Below are positions 1 through 9,684 of a stretch of DNA of 64,000 nucleotides, one piece after another (the first letter of the stretch is position 1; the number at the start of each line of letters is the position of its first letter). Both the position numbers and the translations under genes were made by a program. The notes beneath the pieces are model-generated. The model was not told the DNA's origin. It ran no database searches and saw only the letters and a program-made list of their open reading frames with translations. Source of the DNA: Malus domestica (taxonomy: Eukaryota > Streptophyta > Magnoliopsida > Rosales > Rosaceae); assembly GCF_042453785.1 (NCBI RefSeq), contig NC_091670.1, forward strand, positions 39,505,501-39,569,500, read 5' to 3'.

Positions 1-225
1 ATTGGATTTCTTTTTAACAATTTTCTGACGCTCGGGTGAAATAGCCATTGAGGGCCAGTGGTAGGAATTAGGATATAACCTTATTTAAATGTATGGGAGG
101 AGAGAAATTTGTAGGAAAAAGTGTTGGACAAGCTTAAGATCCAAACTGTTAATGTTATGAATCACTCTCTAAAAATCATCTTTGCAAAAATTCATTAAAA
201 TATGAGATCATTTGGTCATCAAACT

Positions 226-385
226 AGGATTTGGATCCTCTTTTTAATCCCTTCCCCTGGATCTTCGAGATCCTCTAATCCGGAGCATTCAAAACACAAT
301 GAACAGTTAAAATCAAGTCGGAAAAAAAAATATCTGTCATAGTGTATTGAAAGCTTAGGATTAGAGGATTCCGAGGATCCCAATC
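226..385. mobile_element. Mutator-like MITE with 9 bp TSD
   Basis: A 160 bp element is flanked by a perfect 9 bp direct repeat, CATCAAACT, at 217-225 and 386-394. Its ends are inverted: the left reads AGGATTTGGATCCTC and the right, reverse-complemented, reads GGATTGGGATCCTC. There is no coding capacity. A 9 bp TSD is typical of Mutator-like elements, which is the basis for the class call. Related GGATCC-ended elements lie at 23700-23894 and 63211-63422. Confidence 0.75.
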
Positions 386-394
386 CATCAAACT

Positions 395-925
395 ATACAA
401 AAACAAATTGACGAATTTGTTAAATACATTATAAATCGTCTATCTATTATTATAATTGATTGATTAAACGACTTTTGTTTTAATTAAATTTTTATAAAAA
501 TAATTTTTACATACTAATTTATAATATAAACAATTGTGATAAACGGGAAAGCCAGCTGCAGCGTGAAGTAACTAATTATAACCAAAGAGGTAAATGCACC
601 GACCTAAATCTGCAGTCACAGCATTGAATCCATTGGAAAGGATGTAGACTGTATGGACCATGGTGGAGAATGGATTTGGATTTTAATCACGGGATGGAAC
701 AACTCGGAATTAACTGGTACCAAATTTGTTCACACATTTGGGTGGGTCATTAATTTAGCCTTTTATAGCTCACTGTAGCAGCAGCGTACGGTCCCTGACC
801 TTTCCTCTTCGGCTTCCATTTGCATGATTCCCCTCTCACCCAGAGCTTGTTTCGATTCAGCAACTTTTCCAAAGTTTTAACTAAATTTCCTCTGCTGGAC
901 AATCAATCCCACCAACCAGACAACC

Positions 926-928
<3 letters not shown>
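395..928. other. AT-rich intergenic stretch, no gene seen
   Basis: No coding region or recognisable repeat was seen. The sequence is AT-rich up to about 540 and more balanced afterwards, ending at a pyrimidine microsatellite. Confidence 0.6.
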
Positions 929-967
<39 letters not shown>

Positions 968-970
968 TCT
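929..970. repeat. CT dinucleotide microsatellite
   Basis: About 16 CT units with one CCC interruption near the 3' end. It lies directly before the TRIM element at 982. Confidence 0.95.
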
Positions 971-981
971 CATGTTGTCCT

Positions 982-1312
982 TGTTGAGAGTTGTCCCCAC
1001 ATCGGTGAGTGTAAGGTTTGCTATGTGTTTATATGGTATTGAGCTACTCCACATCTTGCCAATTGGTTTTATGGTAAAACCTCAATTTCATTATAATATC
1101 AGAGCGAGTTGTCCTCGTGTGAAGTCAGACGGCCACACACGCTCCACGTCACCCAGTCGTTGTCCACGTGTAGGCTTGAAAATCCGCCACACGTGCGGGG
1201 GCGTGTTAAGAGTTGTCCCACATCGGTGAGGGACAAGGTTTGCTATGTGCTTATATGGTATTGGGCTACTCCCCATCTTGCCAATTGATTTTATGGTAGA
1301 ATCTCAATTTCA
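982..1312 (+). mobile_element. TRIM retrotransposon (two 109 bp LTRs)
   Basis: Two closely matching 109 bp repeats, at 982-1090 and 1204-1312, both begin TGTT(G/A)AGAGTTGTCC and end CTCAATTTCA, giving TG...CA termini. Between them are only about 113 bp. Just after the left repeat is TAATATCAGAGC, close to the TGGTATCAGAGC primer-binding site complementary to initiator tRNA-Met used by many plant LTR elements. Just before the right repeat is a short G-rich polypurine-like tract (GCGGGGGCG). There is no coding capacity, so it fits a terminal-repeat retrotransposon in miniature. The right boundary may extend 3-4 bp, because CATTA follows in both copies. Confidence 0.75.
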
Positions 1313-1460
1313 TTAGTCTTGGCTGGTCATTTTCGATACGAGGCAGCTCAAACAAGGGTCACTTTTCACTCAGTTTTTTATGGTGGAATTTCAATTTCAT
1401 TAGTCCTGGCTGGTCATTTTCCTTAGGAGGCAGCTCAAACAAGGGTCACTTTTCACTCAG
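1289..1460. repeat. 87 bp tandem duplication overlapping the TRIM 3' end
   Basis: The end of the right LTR plus its flank (1289-1373) is repeated at 1376-1460 with a period of 87 bp. Both copies contain GGCTGGTCATTTTC and end in GGGTCACTTTTCACTCAG, with a few mismatches. Confidence 0.85.
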
Positions 1461-2175
1461 GAAAGGACCCAGTGAGGGCCAAACCTTACCTGTCTTATTT
1501 ATGGAAGATGAGCTTACTTACACATGGGATTGTCACTCTTCTTTTAAACGTGTTATCTAATTAGGTATTGTTTTGATATTTGAAGTTAATCACGCACTAT
1601 CATGTGTAACTAAACCCCGCATTGTATAAATATTCAGGCTAATCACGCATTGTCTTTACGTTTGTTATGCGCTGTACTTTACAATGCATAAATGCCGCTC
1701 ATGTGACGTTCCAAGTGCAGAGTGAAGTTCTCTCAATAGGGTTCTTCTAAGGGGGTAAAGACCACTGTACAAATCTCACAACAACATTAAAACCTGGAAC
1801 AGGTATAATTGCAGAATATTGTCTTAGCAATTCCCATTTCATATAAATCACCTGACTGATTTCACACAAAGAATCACAATCACTAAACAGTGTTTACATC
1901 ACTTTCACTGGGGAAGGAGGGCAAGTTACTGCTTAAGCTTACTTTTACAGTATGGAATAATTTAACCCCCTCGTAACTTTTACTCCTCTAATCTACTTCC
2001 TCTTCAACTTCTTCCCCTCCCCTGCTCTCTGAGACCAAAACCCTAGAGGAGGGTGGGATATTTGGGAAGTTGGATTTTAGAAAGCTTCAAAAACTGGAAA
2101 TATAAAGCTTACATAAAAAACTTCCCCCACACTCATTGCTTTGTTTGCAAGAAAACTATATGAACTTCATATGTC
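1461..2175. other. HSL1 3' flank, no separate gene seen
   Basis: No open coding region was found. The part nearest 2175 probably includes the 3' UTR of the minus-strand receptor kinase. Confidence 0.5.
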
Positions 2176-5100
2176 TCAAGCTACGCTTCCATGATCCGAG
2201 GCATCTTCGTAGTAATAGGGTGACAATTTCCCCTCCTTTTTAGCAGCCTGGGGATGTTTCTCTGTGCCAACTTCTTGCAACAATTTCACTACTCGTCTCA
2301 TGGACGGACGATTAATTGGGAGAGGGCTGGTGCAGAGGAGGCCAATGTTGAGGACCTTGCCGACTTCTTCCTTGTAACAAGATTCAAGTTTTGGGTCAAC
2401 CACACTGTCTACTCCTTTCTGATCCAATGCGGTGCAGACCCACTTCACCAAGTCCTTTTCTCCGAACTCTGGGTCGACTGGGAGTCTCCCGGTCACCAGC
2501 TCCAGAATAACCACGCCGAAACTGTATATATCGCTCTTCTCATTCACTCTGAGAGTGTATGCATATTCTGCAACAAGATTACATTTACATTATTAGAATG
2601 GCGGGGTAAAAATTTAACTAATGTAAGTAGACAACGTGAAATGTCAGTTTCAAAATCTAAAATCTCAACAAGAAGATCAACATACAATACGAATTCAACT
2701 AAACTTAATCGGAAATTTGTTCAGTAAGAAAATTTTCTGACTAACCTGGAGCAATGTAACCACAAGAACCTGTAATGCCCGACATGGATTGAGGCCCTTT
2801 ACCAGTCACATCAACCACCTTGGCTACTCCAAAATCCGCCACTCGCGCTCCAAAATCGCCGTCCAACAATATGTTGTTGGATTTCACATCTCTATGAACA
2901 ATCGCAGGAACGCAATCATGGTGCAGATAAGAAAGACCCTCTGCTGCATCCAGAGCTATCTTAAACCTTGTAGGCCAATCCAGCAACCCTCCTTTGATGC
3001 TATGCAACATATCACCGAGACTGCCATTTTGCATATACTCATAAACCAAGAGCTTGCAGTCCCTAGTAGTGCAACAACACCAAAGCTTCACAATGTTCTT
3101 GTGCCTAATCCTCCCCAAAGTCTCCACCTCCGCCTCAAAGCCGTCGTCTTGGACCCAACCTTTCTCAACATCGCCAGCTTCGCACTCCTGCACTTTCCCT
3201 CCCCAAAGCTTCTTCACTGCAACAACCTCTCCACTGCTCAGCATAACCTTGTACACCTTCCCGGACGCCCCGCTACCAATCACATTATCTTCATCAAGGC
3301 AATCCAAGATCTCATACTCACTAAAACCCAGTTTGTGAAACGACATCAGCGTCCATTTGGATTTGTCTATCGTTCGGTTCGCCTTCTTGAAGTTCTTGTA
3401 CTTCAAGTAAAACCAGACCACCCCCACAACAAATACTAAACCAGATAGAATGAAGATGCACCTAAGCAACCATAGGTACCCCTGACTTTTAACCTCAGCT
3501 TTGCCATCACATAAGCCATCCAAATCTCCACAAAGACCAGGATTTCCCAGAAAGCTACTCCTATAAATTTCCTTAGCAAATAAGGGTGGAAGCTCACCTG
3601 AGAGCCGATTGTTGGACAAATTAAACACATTGAGCTTCATATTCTGCAACCCAAATGGGATTTTCCCGGAAAATCGATTCCCGGAAAGATCAAGGTAATT
3701 AAGCACGGATAAGTTCCCAATCCCATCTGGGATTTTCCCGGAAAGTTGGTTACTTGCTAGATTGAGCTCGTTGAGTTTCGTCCAAGACTGGATCCCAATT
3801 GGAAGCTCACCCGAGATTTCGTTACTGTGGAGGTCCAGAGTCCCGAGCTGCCCGAGTCTCACAATGCTCTCCGGCAACGGCCCATTGAACTTATTTTCGC
3901 CACCGGAAAACTCCATAAGATTCTCCACCCACCCAATCTCCTCCGGTATCTGACCCGAAAACTTGTTCTTCGCTACGATTAATAGCGAGAGGTTCGTGGC
4001 TCCGGCAATGGTCTTCGATATCGCCCCAGAAAGCTCATTCTCAACGAGCTCCATCAAGTACACGCGCGGCAGCCCCCAGAAGCCCGCCGGAACTTCCCCA
4101 CTTAACCGGTTGTGACCCAATCGAACCCGGGTCAAGCTCTGGCACTCACCCAACCTCACCGGGATCCCACCGGAAAACTCATTGTGTATCATCAAGAGCT
4201 CTTCCATTTGTCGCTTCTCGCAAAGACTCGCCGGAATGGTGCCAGTGAACTGGTTGCTAGACACGTCGAGCCACTTGAGAGGGGAGTTCTTCCCGAGATT
4301 TTGGGGAAGCTCGCCGGAGAGCTTGTTTCGGAAGAGCCTGAGCTCGTACAAGTTAGGCGAGTTCGCAATGCTCGCCGGCACGCTCCCCTCGAAGTTGTTC
4401 TCGTAAAGGTTGAGGCTTTCGAGCGGCAACCGGCAGAGCTCGTCAGGAATTGGCCCGCTCAGCTGGTTCATGGACGCGTCGAGGAGTCTCAGCCGGGTCA
4501 ATTTAGACATTCCGGGCGGCAGCTTGCCGGTTAATGAGTTGTTGTAGAGCTCAATCTGAACGACGCTGGTCAGCTCGCTGAGCGACGGCGGAATCCGGCC
4601 GGTTAAGCCGTTGATGGCGAGGTCCAAATCCTTGAGGTTTTTGAGACGACCCAGCGAGTCGGGAATCTCGCCAACTATGTTGCACTCGGTGAGCCAGAGC
4701 ACCTCGAGGTTCGTCAGATTGCCGAGCTCCGCCGGGATCCGACCCGGGAGAAACGGGTTGTAGGAAAGGTTGAGCATTTTCAGGGTGGAAATGTTGCCGA
4801 GAAACGGGGGTATGGTGCCTTCAATGAGATTGTAGACGAGAGAGAGGACCTCGAGTTTCTGGAAGCGGCCGAAGGAGTCGGGAATTGGTCCGGAGAAGTT
4901 GTTTCCGGTGAGGTCGAGGTATTTGAGGTTGGGGAGGTCAGGGAGGGTGGCGGGGAGGGCGCCGGTGAGAAGGTTCTGGGAGAGGTCAAGGTGCTCGAGA
5001 TTTTGACAAGTGGAGAGTGAGGGAGGGAGGGTGGAGTTGATGGAGTTGTTGTAGAGGGAGAGGTGGGTGAGGTTGGGGAGGCGGCAGAGGACGGTGGGGA

Positions 5101-5371
5101 AAGGGCCGGCGAGGTTGGCGCTGGGGAGGTCGAGGGAGCGGACGACGGGGGAGGAGGAGGAGGCGTCGTCGCATTTGACCCCAAGCCAATTGCAGGGGGT
5201 GGAGTCGGCGTCGTTCCAGGAGTCGAGGGCGGAGTCAGGATCGTCGAGGGAGAGCTTGAAGTGTTGGAGGTAGAGGCCTTCTTGGTTGAGGGAGAGGGTG
5301 GTGGGGAGCGGTGGGAGGAGGAGGAGGAGGGGGAGGAGGAAGAGAAGCATTGTTGTTATTTTTTTGGTCAA
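2176..5371 (-). CDS. HSL1: LRR receptor-like serine/threonine kinase, HSL1 (HAESA-like) type
   Basis: Plasma-membrane receptor kinase of the HAESA/HSL subfamily; family members perceive IDA/CLE-type peptides in abscission and cell separation. There are two exons, 5371-2746 and 2567-2176, joined at GT/AG sites as GYIAP|EYAYTL, giving about 1005 residues. Seen in order: a Leu-rich signal peptide (1-27), an LRR N-cap with the CNWLGVKC motif, about 20 LRRs, a transmembrane helix near 632-657, then the kinase. Kinase motifs are the Gly loop GSGASGKVYK (about 699), Lys of VAVKK (about 720), HRD (about 827), DFG (about 846) and APE across the intron. Catalytic residues look intact, with an RD-type loop. 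The C-terminus LSPYYYEDASDHGSVA resembles HSL1 more than HAESA. The 180 bp intron lies just before APE. Apple LRPKm1 is a remembered close relative. The ATG at 5371 is followed directly by the signal peptide. Confidence 0.95.
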
Positions 5372-5933
5372 ATGTTGTGTTTGTCTTGTGATTTTGCTTC
5401 CTAGAAAGAAGGGGGAGTGAGGTGTGTTTGGGGTGTTGATATTTGGGGGTATTATATATGTGAGGATTTTAGGGAGGGAGTGGGAGGGAAATAGTAAATG
5501 AGTGTGTTGGGAACTTAGTAGAACAAATTATGAGGGAAAGGGTACATGATTTGAATGAATGCAATTTTACTTTCTTTGTCTCTTGAGACATTCAACAAAA
5601 ATGTTTGTGTGTAGTAAAAGATAAATAAACCAACGTTGTTTGGAGACAAATATACTCGATATCGTTTGTATGAAGAAAAAAAAAGTCAAATATTTATGGG
5701 ATGCTTATATTTGGACCATTATTGCTAGAAATGTTTATCTGTTTGATTATACTGGAAACAGTTGTACTAGAAGTTTCTCTCTTTAACTAATTTTATTTTT
5801 CTATTAAAAAAACATTTACAACATAATTAGTAAATTTGTGTATAATAAGCTATAGATGTTAGTAAATCGTGAAAAATATGCTACAAATGTTAGTAAATTC
5901 GCGTATAATATGCATCTAATACACTTACATGTG

Positions 5934-5965
<32 letters not shown>

Positions 5966-6851
5966 TTTATTTTTCATACACGTCTTAAACTCTAACATAT
6001 GATATACATATTATACACATCCATACGTAATTTTCAAGTTTAATATACATTTTTTGGACATATTTGTTTTTAAAATACACATCAAATTCACATATCATAA
6101 ATGTATTTTGACATATTAAAGAAATTAAGTAAATTTAAAATGTAAAAATAAAATGGCCGAAATTTTCAAAGTATCGTATTTGATAAGTTACCGAATAATA
6201 AAAGTACGTATTTTACCATCTTTTATAGACAAAAAAAATTCAAATAGATAAATAACTCGTTTGGATATGCTTTTAAAATGACTTAAAAGCGTTTTTGGTG
6301 AAAATATTTTTAGAAACATGTGAGTTTGGCCAGTAAGCCGTTGCGACGGGGACTGAGATGGGCGGTGCAAAACAGCAAAATCAGGAGGAGGAACTGGCGT
6401 TAGACGGAGGCCTGCGATTAATCGTGTTTAATTACCAGAATACGACAGTTACGAGTTGGATCAGTTCTGACTGCGTCTGCGCCTGGAAGCTCGAATGCAA
6501 GATTAGCATGACCAAATGTGTGAGTCACGCTTGGGGTTTGTTGGGGCGAGAGGGGGGGGGGGGGGGTGGATAGCAAGTGAGATTGTTGTCAGACGGATAC
6601 GATTGGTGGCAGCGACAGTGGGTGGAGGCTGAGCTAACTTTGCAGTTTTAGATAAAAGCAAAGGAAAAAAGGCAACGGTCAACTGCCATTTGGCAGTCTC
6701 ATTATTTTATCATATGTGAACATAATTTCTTTATTTGTTTACCCAGAGGATGCATTTGGCTAATCAATAACAGCAAATGTAATTGTACATTATCCAATTG
6801 TGGAGTCAATACGGATCAACGGCTGCTCATGACCTCAATAGCTTCATGACT
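5372..6851. other. HSL1 upstream region and CACTA flank
   Basis: The segment upstream of the HSL1 start presumably holds its promoter. It is very AT-rich from 5700 to 6300, with a TA run near 5934-5954 and a 15 bp G run near 6552. The stretch 6258-6320 (GGATATGCTTTTAAAATGAC and following) resembles a dispersed plant MITE fragment, but no ends were found. No gene is supported. Confidence 0.5.
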
Positions 6852-6854
6852 TTA

Positions 6855-7020
6855 CACTACTAGAATTTGCCTCATAGGCCACCAATTTTTTCCCACCCTT
6901 TGCAATTGGTGGCCATATATGTAAAGTTGCTACTCTTACAATTTTTTGGTGGCTTTACCATGGGATGCCACTGATGTTGGTCGCCTTCAAGATTCAACCA
7001 CCAATCATTGGTGGCTGTTA
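6855..7020. repeat. CACTA left terminus and subterminal GCCACC motif cluster
   Basis: Behind the CACTACTAGAA end, the motif GCCACCAAT/ATTGGTGGC occurs repeatedly in both orientations, including the near-palindrome ACCACCAATCATTGGTGGCT at 6999-7018. In En/Spm-type elements such subterminal repeats bind the TNPA-like protein. That role is inferred here. Confidence 0.8.
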
Positions 7021-8315
7021 AATATTTTTATTTCTTAAATTGTATTTCCTTCTACTTTTTAATTTCATATGTATTTTTTAATTTATTTTGTGTGGCAGGG
7101 CAGGTTAATATTTCTGTTTATAAAGCTGGGATATATCTTTGCTTATCAGGACCTACGGATGCACATCTAATACAAAAGGGAGATAGAGCCAAAACCCGTA
7201 GAAGGACAGAGCCTTCGACCCTACTCGCATGTATCGGCCATTATTGCATCAGTGATGAAGTCGACCGGTTCTGCGAACCAGTCCCAGTCGGGCAATGCGG
7301 ACAGGGCGTAGCGGACAAGAAGCTTAGTGGCCTCGTTTAGTTGGCGACTCGAGGGGTCAACGGAAGTCCGCTCCCACGCGGCTGGGTATTTGCTTCGCAT
7401 ACCTTGCCCTGTCAATTTCTCAGCAAATTAAGCTCCTCAGTTCATTATTTATTATCAGCTGGGTTTCTTGCAATCAATTTGGGGTTACAACCAACTGGAT
7501 TGATTTTGGGGAGTCTAAACAGGTAATTTTGTGTTCCACAAATTCAATATTCAGCATTTTTTAGACTAAACATTTCAATTTGTTTATTATGTCTGCGATT
7601 CGGTTGGAGTTTTTTGTTAGTTCAGTTTGAAGTGCTTCTTCTATCTGTTCAAGTTGGAACAATCTGGAAACCATACAGGGTTTAAGCCTATTATTGTTAT
7701 CTATCTGTTGCTAGTCCTACTTGTGAGTTATGTTGTGCATTGCAGTAGTTTAGGACCACTTTACGATGTAATCTAGCGGATGATAGTTATTACCGGGGGT
7801 GGGGGAATAAATTCATAACTGAGGTGAATGCTAAATATTGTCATCGAGCAAGTTGAATGGCAGTGTTGTTATAAGCCATTTAGTGTACGATTTAGGCAAC
7901 AGATGTCTTGTGGTTCTGTAATTTGGAAGATGGGTACACAACGAGAGTTTCGCAAGTGTGGTGACTGCTAAATATTGGGATTGAGTGAGTTGATCCGTTA
8001 ATTGACACAACTAATGGTGGTGCTTTCTTGTAAGCCATTTGGTGTCAACGGCAACATTTATCTTGTGGTTCTGTATTTTGAAGATGGGCTATGGACAAGT
8101 GTTTTCCTCTACATGATCTTGTGTGATGTTATCAATTTCCACATAATTAGGATCTTCTTTGGTCTGGTTATAGAAAGGGTGAAACCTTTTGTTTTGCTCC
8201 TTCTAGTTTCTATATTTACCAATCCGCTTTGACTTGCGTCATATTATTGTAGTGAATATTGGGTTTTCTGAGTTCTGTACTTTCTGCTATGATACCATTT
8301 TACTCGTTTGTTTTT
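7021..8315. other. CACTA internal filler before the transposase
   Basis: No supported gene. Around 7190-7410 the base composition turns GC-richer and is open on the minus strand for 64 codons (7221-7415), with no recognised similarity. The stretches 7860-7945 and 8010-8090 share diverged blocks (TAAGCCATTT, CTTGTGGTTCTGTA, GAAGATGGG), so part of this region is an old internal duplication. Confidence 0.5.
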
Positions 8316-8460
8316 CTTCTTAAGCAAAAAGTAGCTCTAATGATACAAGCTTACCGTACATATTACACGTCTTGACAACTGCTATACTTCTTAAGCAAAA
8401 AGTAGCTCTAATGATACAAGCTTACCGTACATATTACACGTCTTGACAACTGCTATACTT
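8316..8460. repeat. Perfect 71 bp tandem duplication
   Basis: Copies at 8316-8386 and 8387-8457 are identical, beginning CTTCTTAAGCAAAAAGTAGC. It lies inside the CACTA element. The lack of mismatches indicates a recent duplication. Confidence 0.95.
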
Positions 8461-8787
8461 GAATTTTGTAAGGCGAATGAGTTGGTTTAGTAGCTAGGAT
8501 GTCGACTCGGGTCCATCTGCCTGGTTTAGAAAGTGTTCAGCACGAAGTTACTGTTTGTTTCAGTGTTGACAAGTTTTATTGTTTTCTGTTTTTAGAGTAA
8601 TTGAGTCTGTTATTTTGGGCTTGGCTTTTTTTCCTTTTGAATTGGGACTTTTTTATCGAACAGGATGTTGGTCTCAATTTCATTTTTCCTGTGGCTGTTC
8701 AATTTATCCTGGGAAGAAAAAAATTTACTATAAATTTTTACAATGTCTTGGATTGTGAAAGTGATGATATACCTTCATTATTTGCAG

Positions 8788-8905
8788 GGACAAAGTTCTT
8801 TGTTGTCTCTGAGCCTGGGACACAGCACATGGAAGGTCTCTTGAAACATATCTATGAGCTGTACACGGATTACGTCTTGAAGAATCCCTTCAACTCCACT
8901 TCAAG
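8788..8905 (+). pseudogene. Captured exon of a TRAPPC4 (TRS23)-like gene
   Basis: After an intron-like TTTGCAG acceptor, the sequence reads TKFFVVSEPGTQHMEGLLK and then HIYELYTDYVLKNPF. This is the conserved TRAPPC4/TRS23 segment; the protein is a core subunit of the TRAPP vesicle-tethering complex. The similarity stops after KNPF, where the normal YEMEMPIRCELF continuation is replaced by FNSTS and a GGTTCC junction. Only this exon was found; the upstream N-terminal exons and the C-terminus are absent. It lies inside the CACTA element in the same direction as the transposase, so it is read as a captured host fragment rather than a gene. The assignment rests on recalled family sequence. Confidence 0.75.
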
Positions 8906-9684
8906 GTTCCTGCATCTCTTCCTGTCCCTAACTTCTTCCGCACCTAATTTTATAAGCTTCAGGGAAATATTTGCAATCTAGTGCTTAAGCCTATCTATCT
9001 GTTTATTTATTTTAACTTGTGTTTCAGTTGTTTTTAGAATGAATACAATTCAAATGCTTGCCTGATTATTTGGTAAAAGTGTTTTTCTGTGAATAATCAT
9101 TTCTTAACTGTGCTTTTCTGTGAATAATCATTTGGTAAATATATCTTCCTTCAATTCGTGCCTTTTTATCAAATGGTGCAAATCAAGATATGTGAGGTTT
9201 TGAACAATGGACTTTTAACCATTCTAATGGAACACTTAAACCTCTATACATAGATACAAATTTGGAATGAAACACGATTCACATTCCTACAAATACTATA
9301 CAAATGTTGTATACAAAACATACTAAATACCTCTACATTTTAAACTAATGACTGCCTGACCGACATTACTCAGTATATGAACTTTTTCCTTAACTTCTTT
9401 TGGTGACTTTTATGACCTTCTTACTATCCCCTGCACCCTAAAATCCTGTGCAAGACTCATATATACAATGTCACTCATAAATGCGATTGGAGTTGTTTTC
9501 CCACTTACAAAAATTGATTTCTAAAATAATATACTCTCCCTTGCAGTTGCTTATGTAAATTTTGTCCATATAGTATTCACATACTATATTTACTTAATTT
9601 GTTTACGTTACATATTTTACTTGCCTTTTTCATCTTTAGGCACCTTGTTGTTCCAATTCTAGAAACTATTGATTATACTCAGTG

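Noticed and set aside
982..1312. TRIM element as a Cassandra (5S-carrying) type
   Set aside because: No 5S rRNA-like promoter sequence is visible in either LTR.
2176..5371. HAESA rather than HSL1 identity
   Set aside because: The C-terminus (YYYEDASDHGSVA) and the kinase segment look closer to HSL1 from memory. A gene tree would settle it.
4112..5404. ORFs antisense to the HSL1 LRR and N-terminal region, and a Pro/Ser-rich frame at 4780-5184
   Set aside because: They lie entirely over the coding exon, and their composition is what the LRR codons give in other frames.
6358..6573. 71-codon ORF beginning MGGAKQQNQEEE
   Set aside because: It ends in a G homopolymer run (Gly tail), has no homologue I recognise and lacks gene context.
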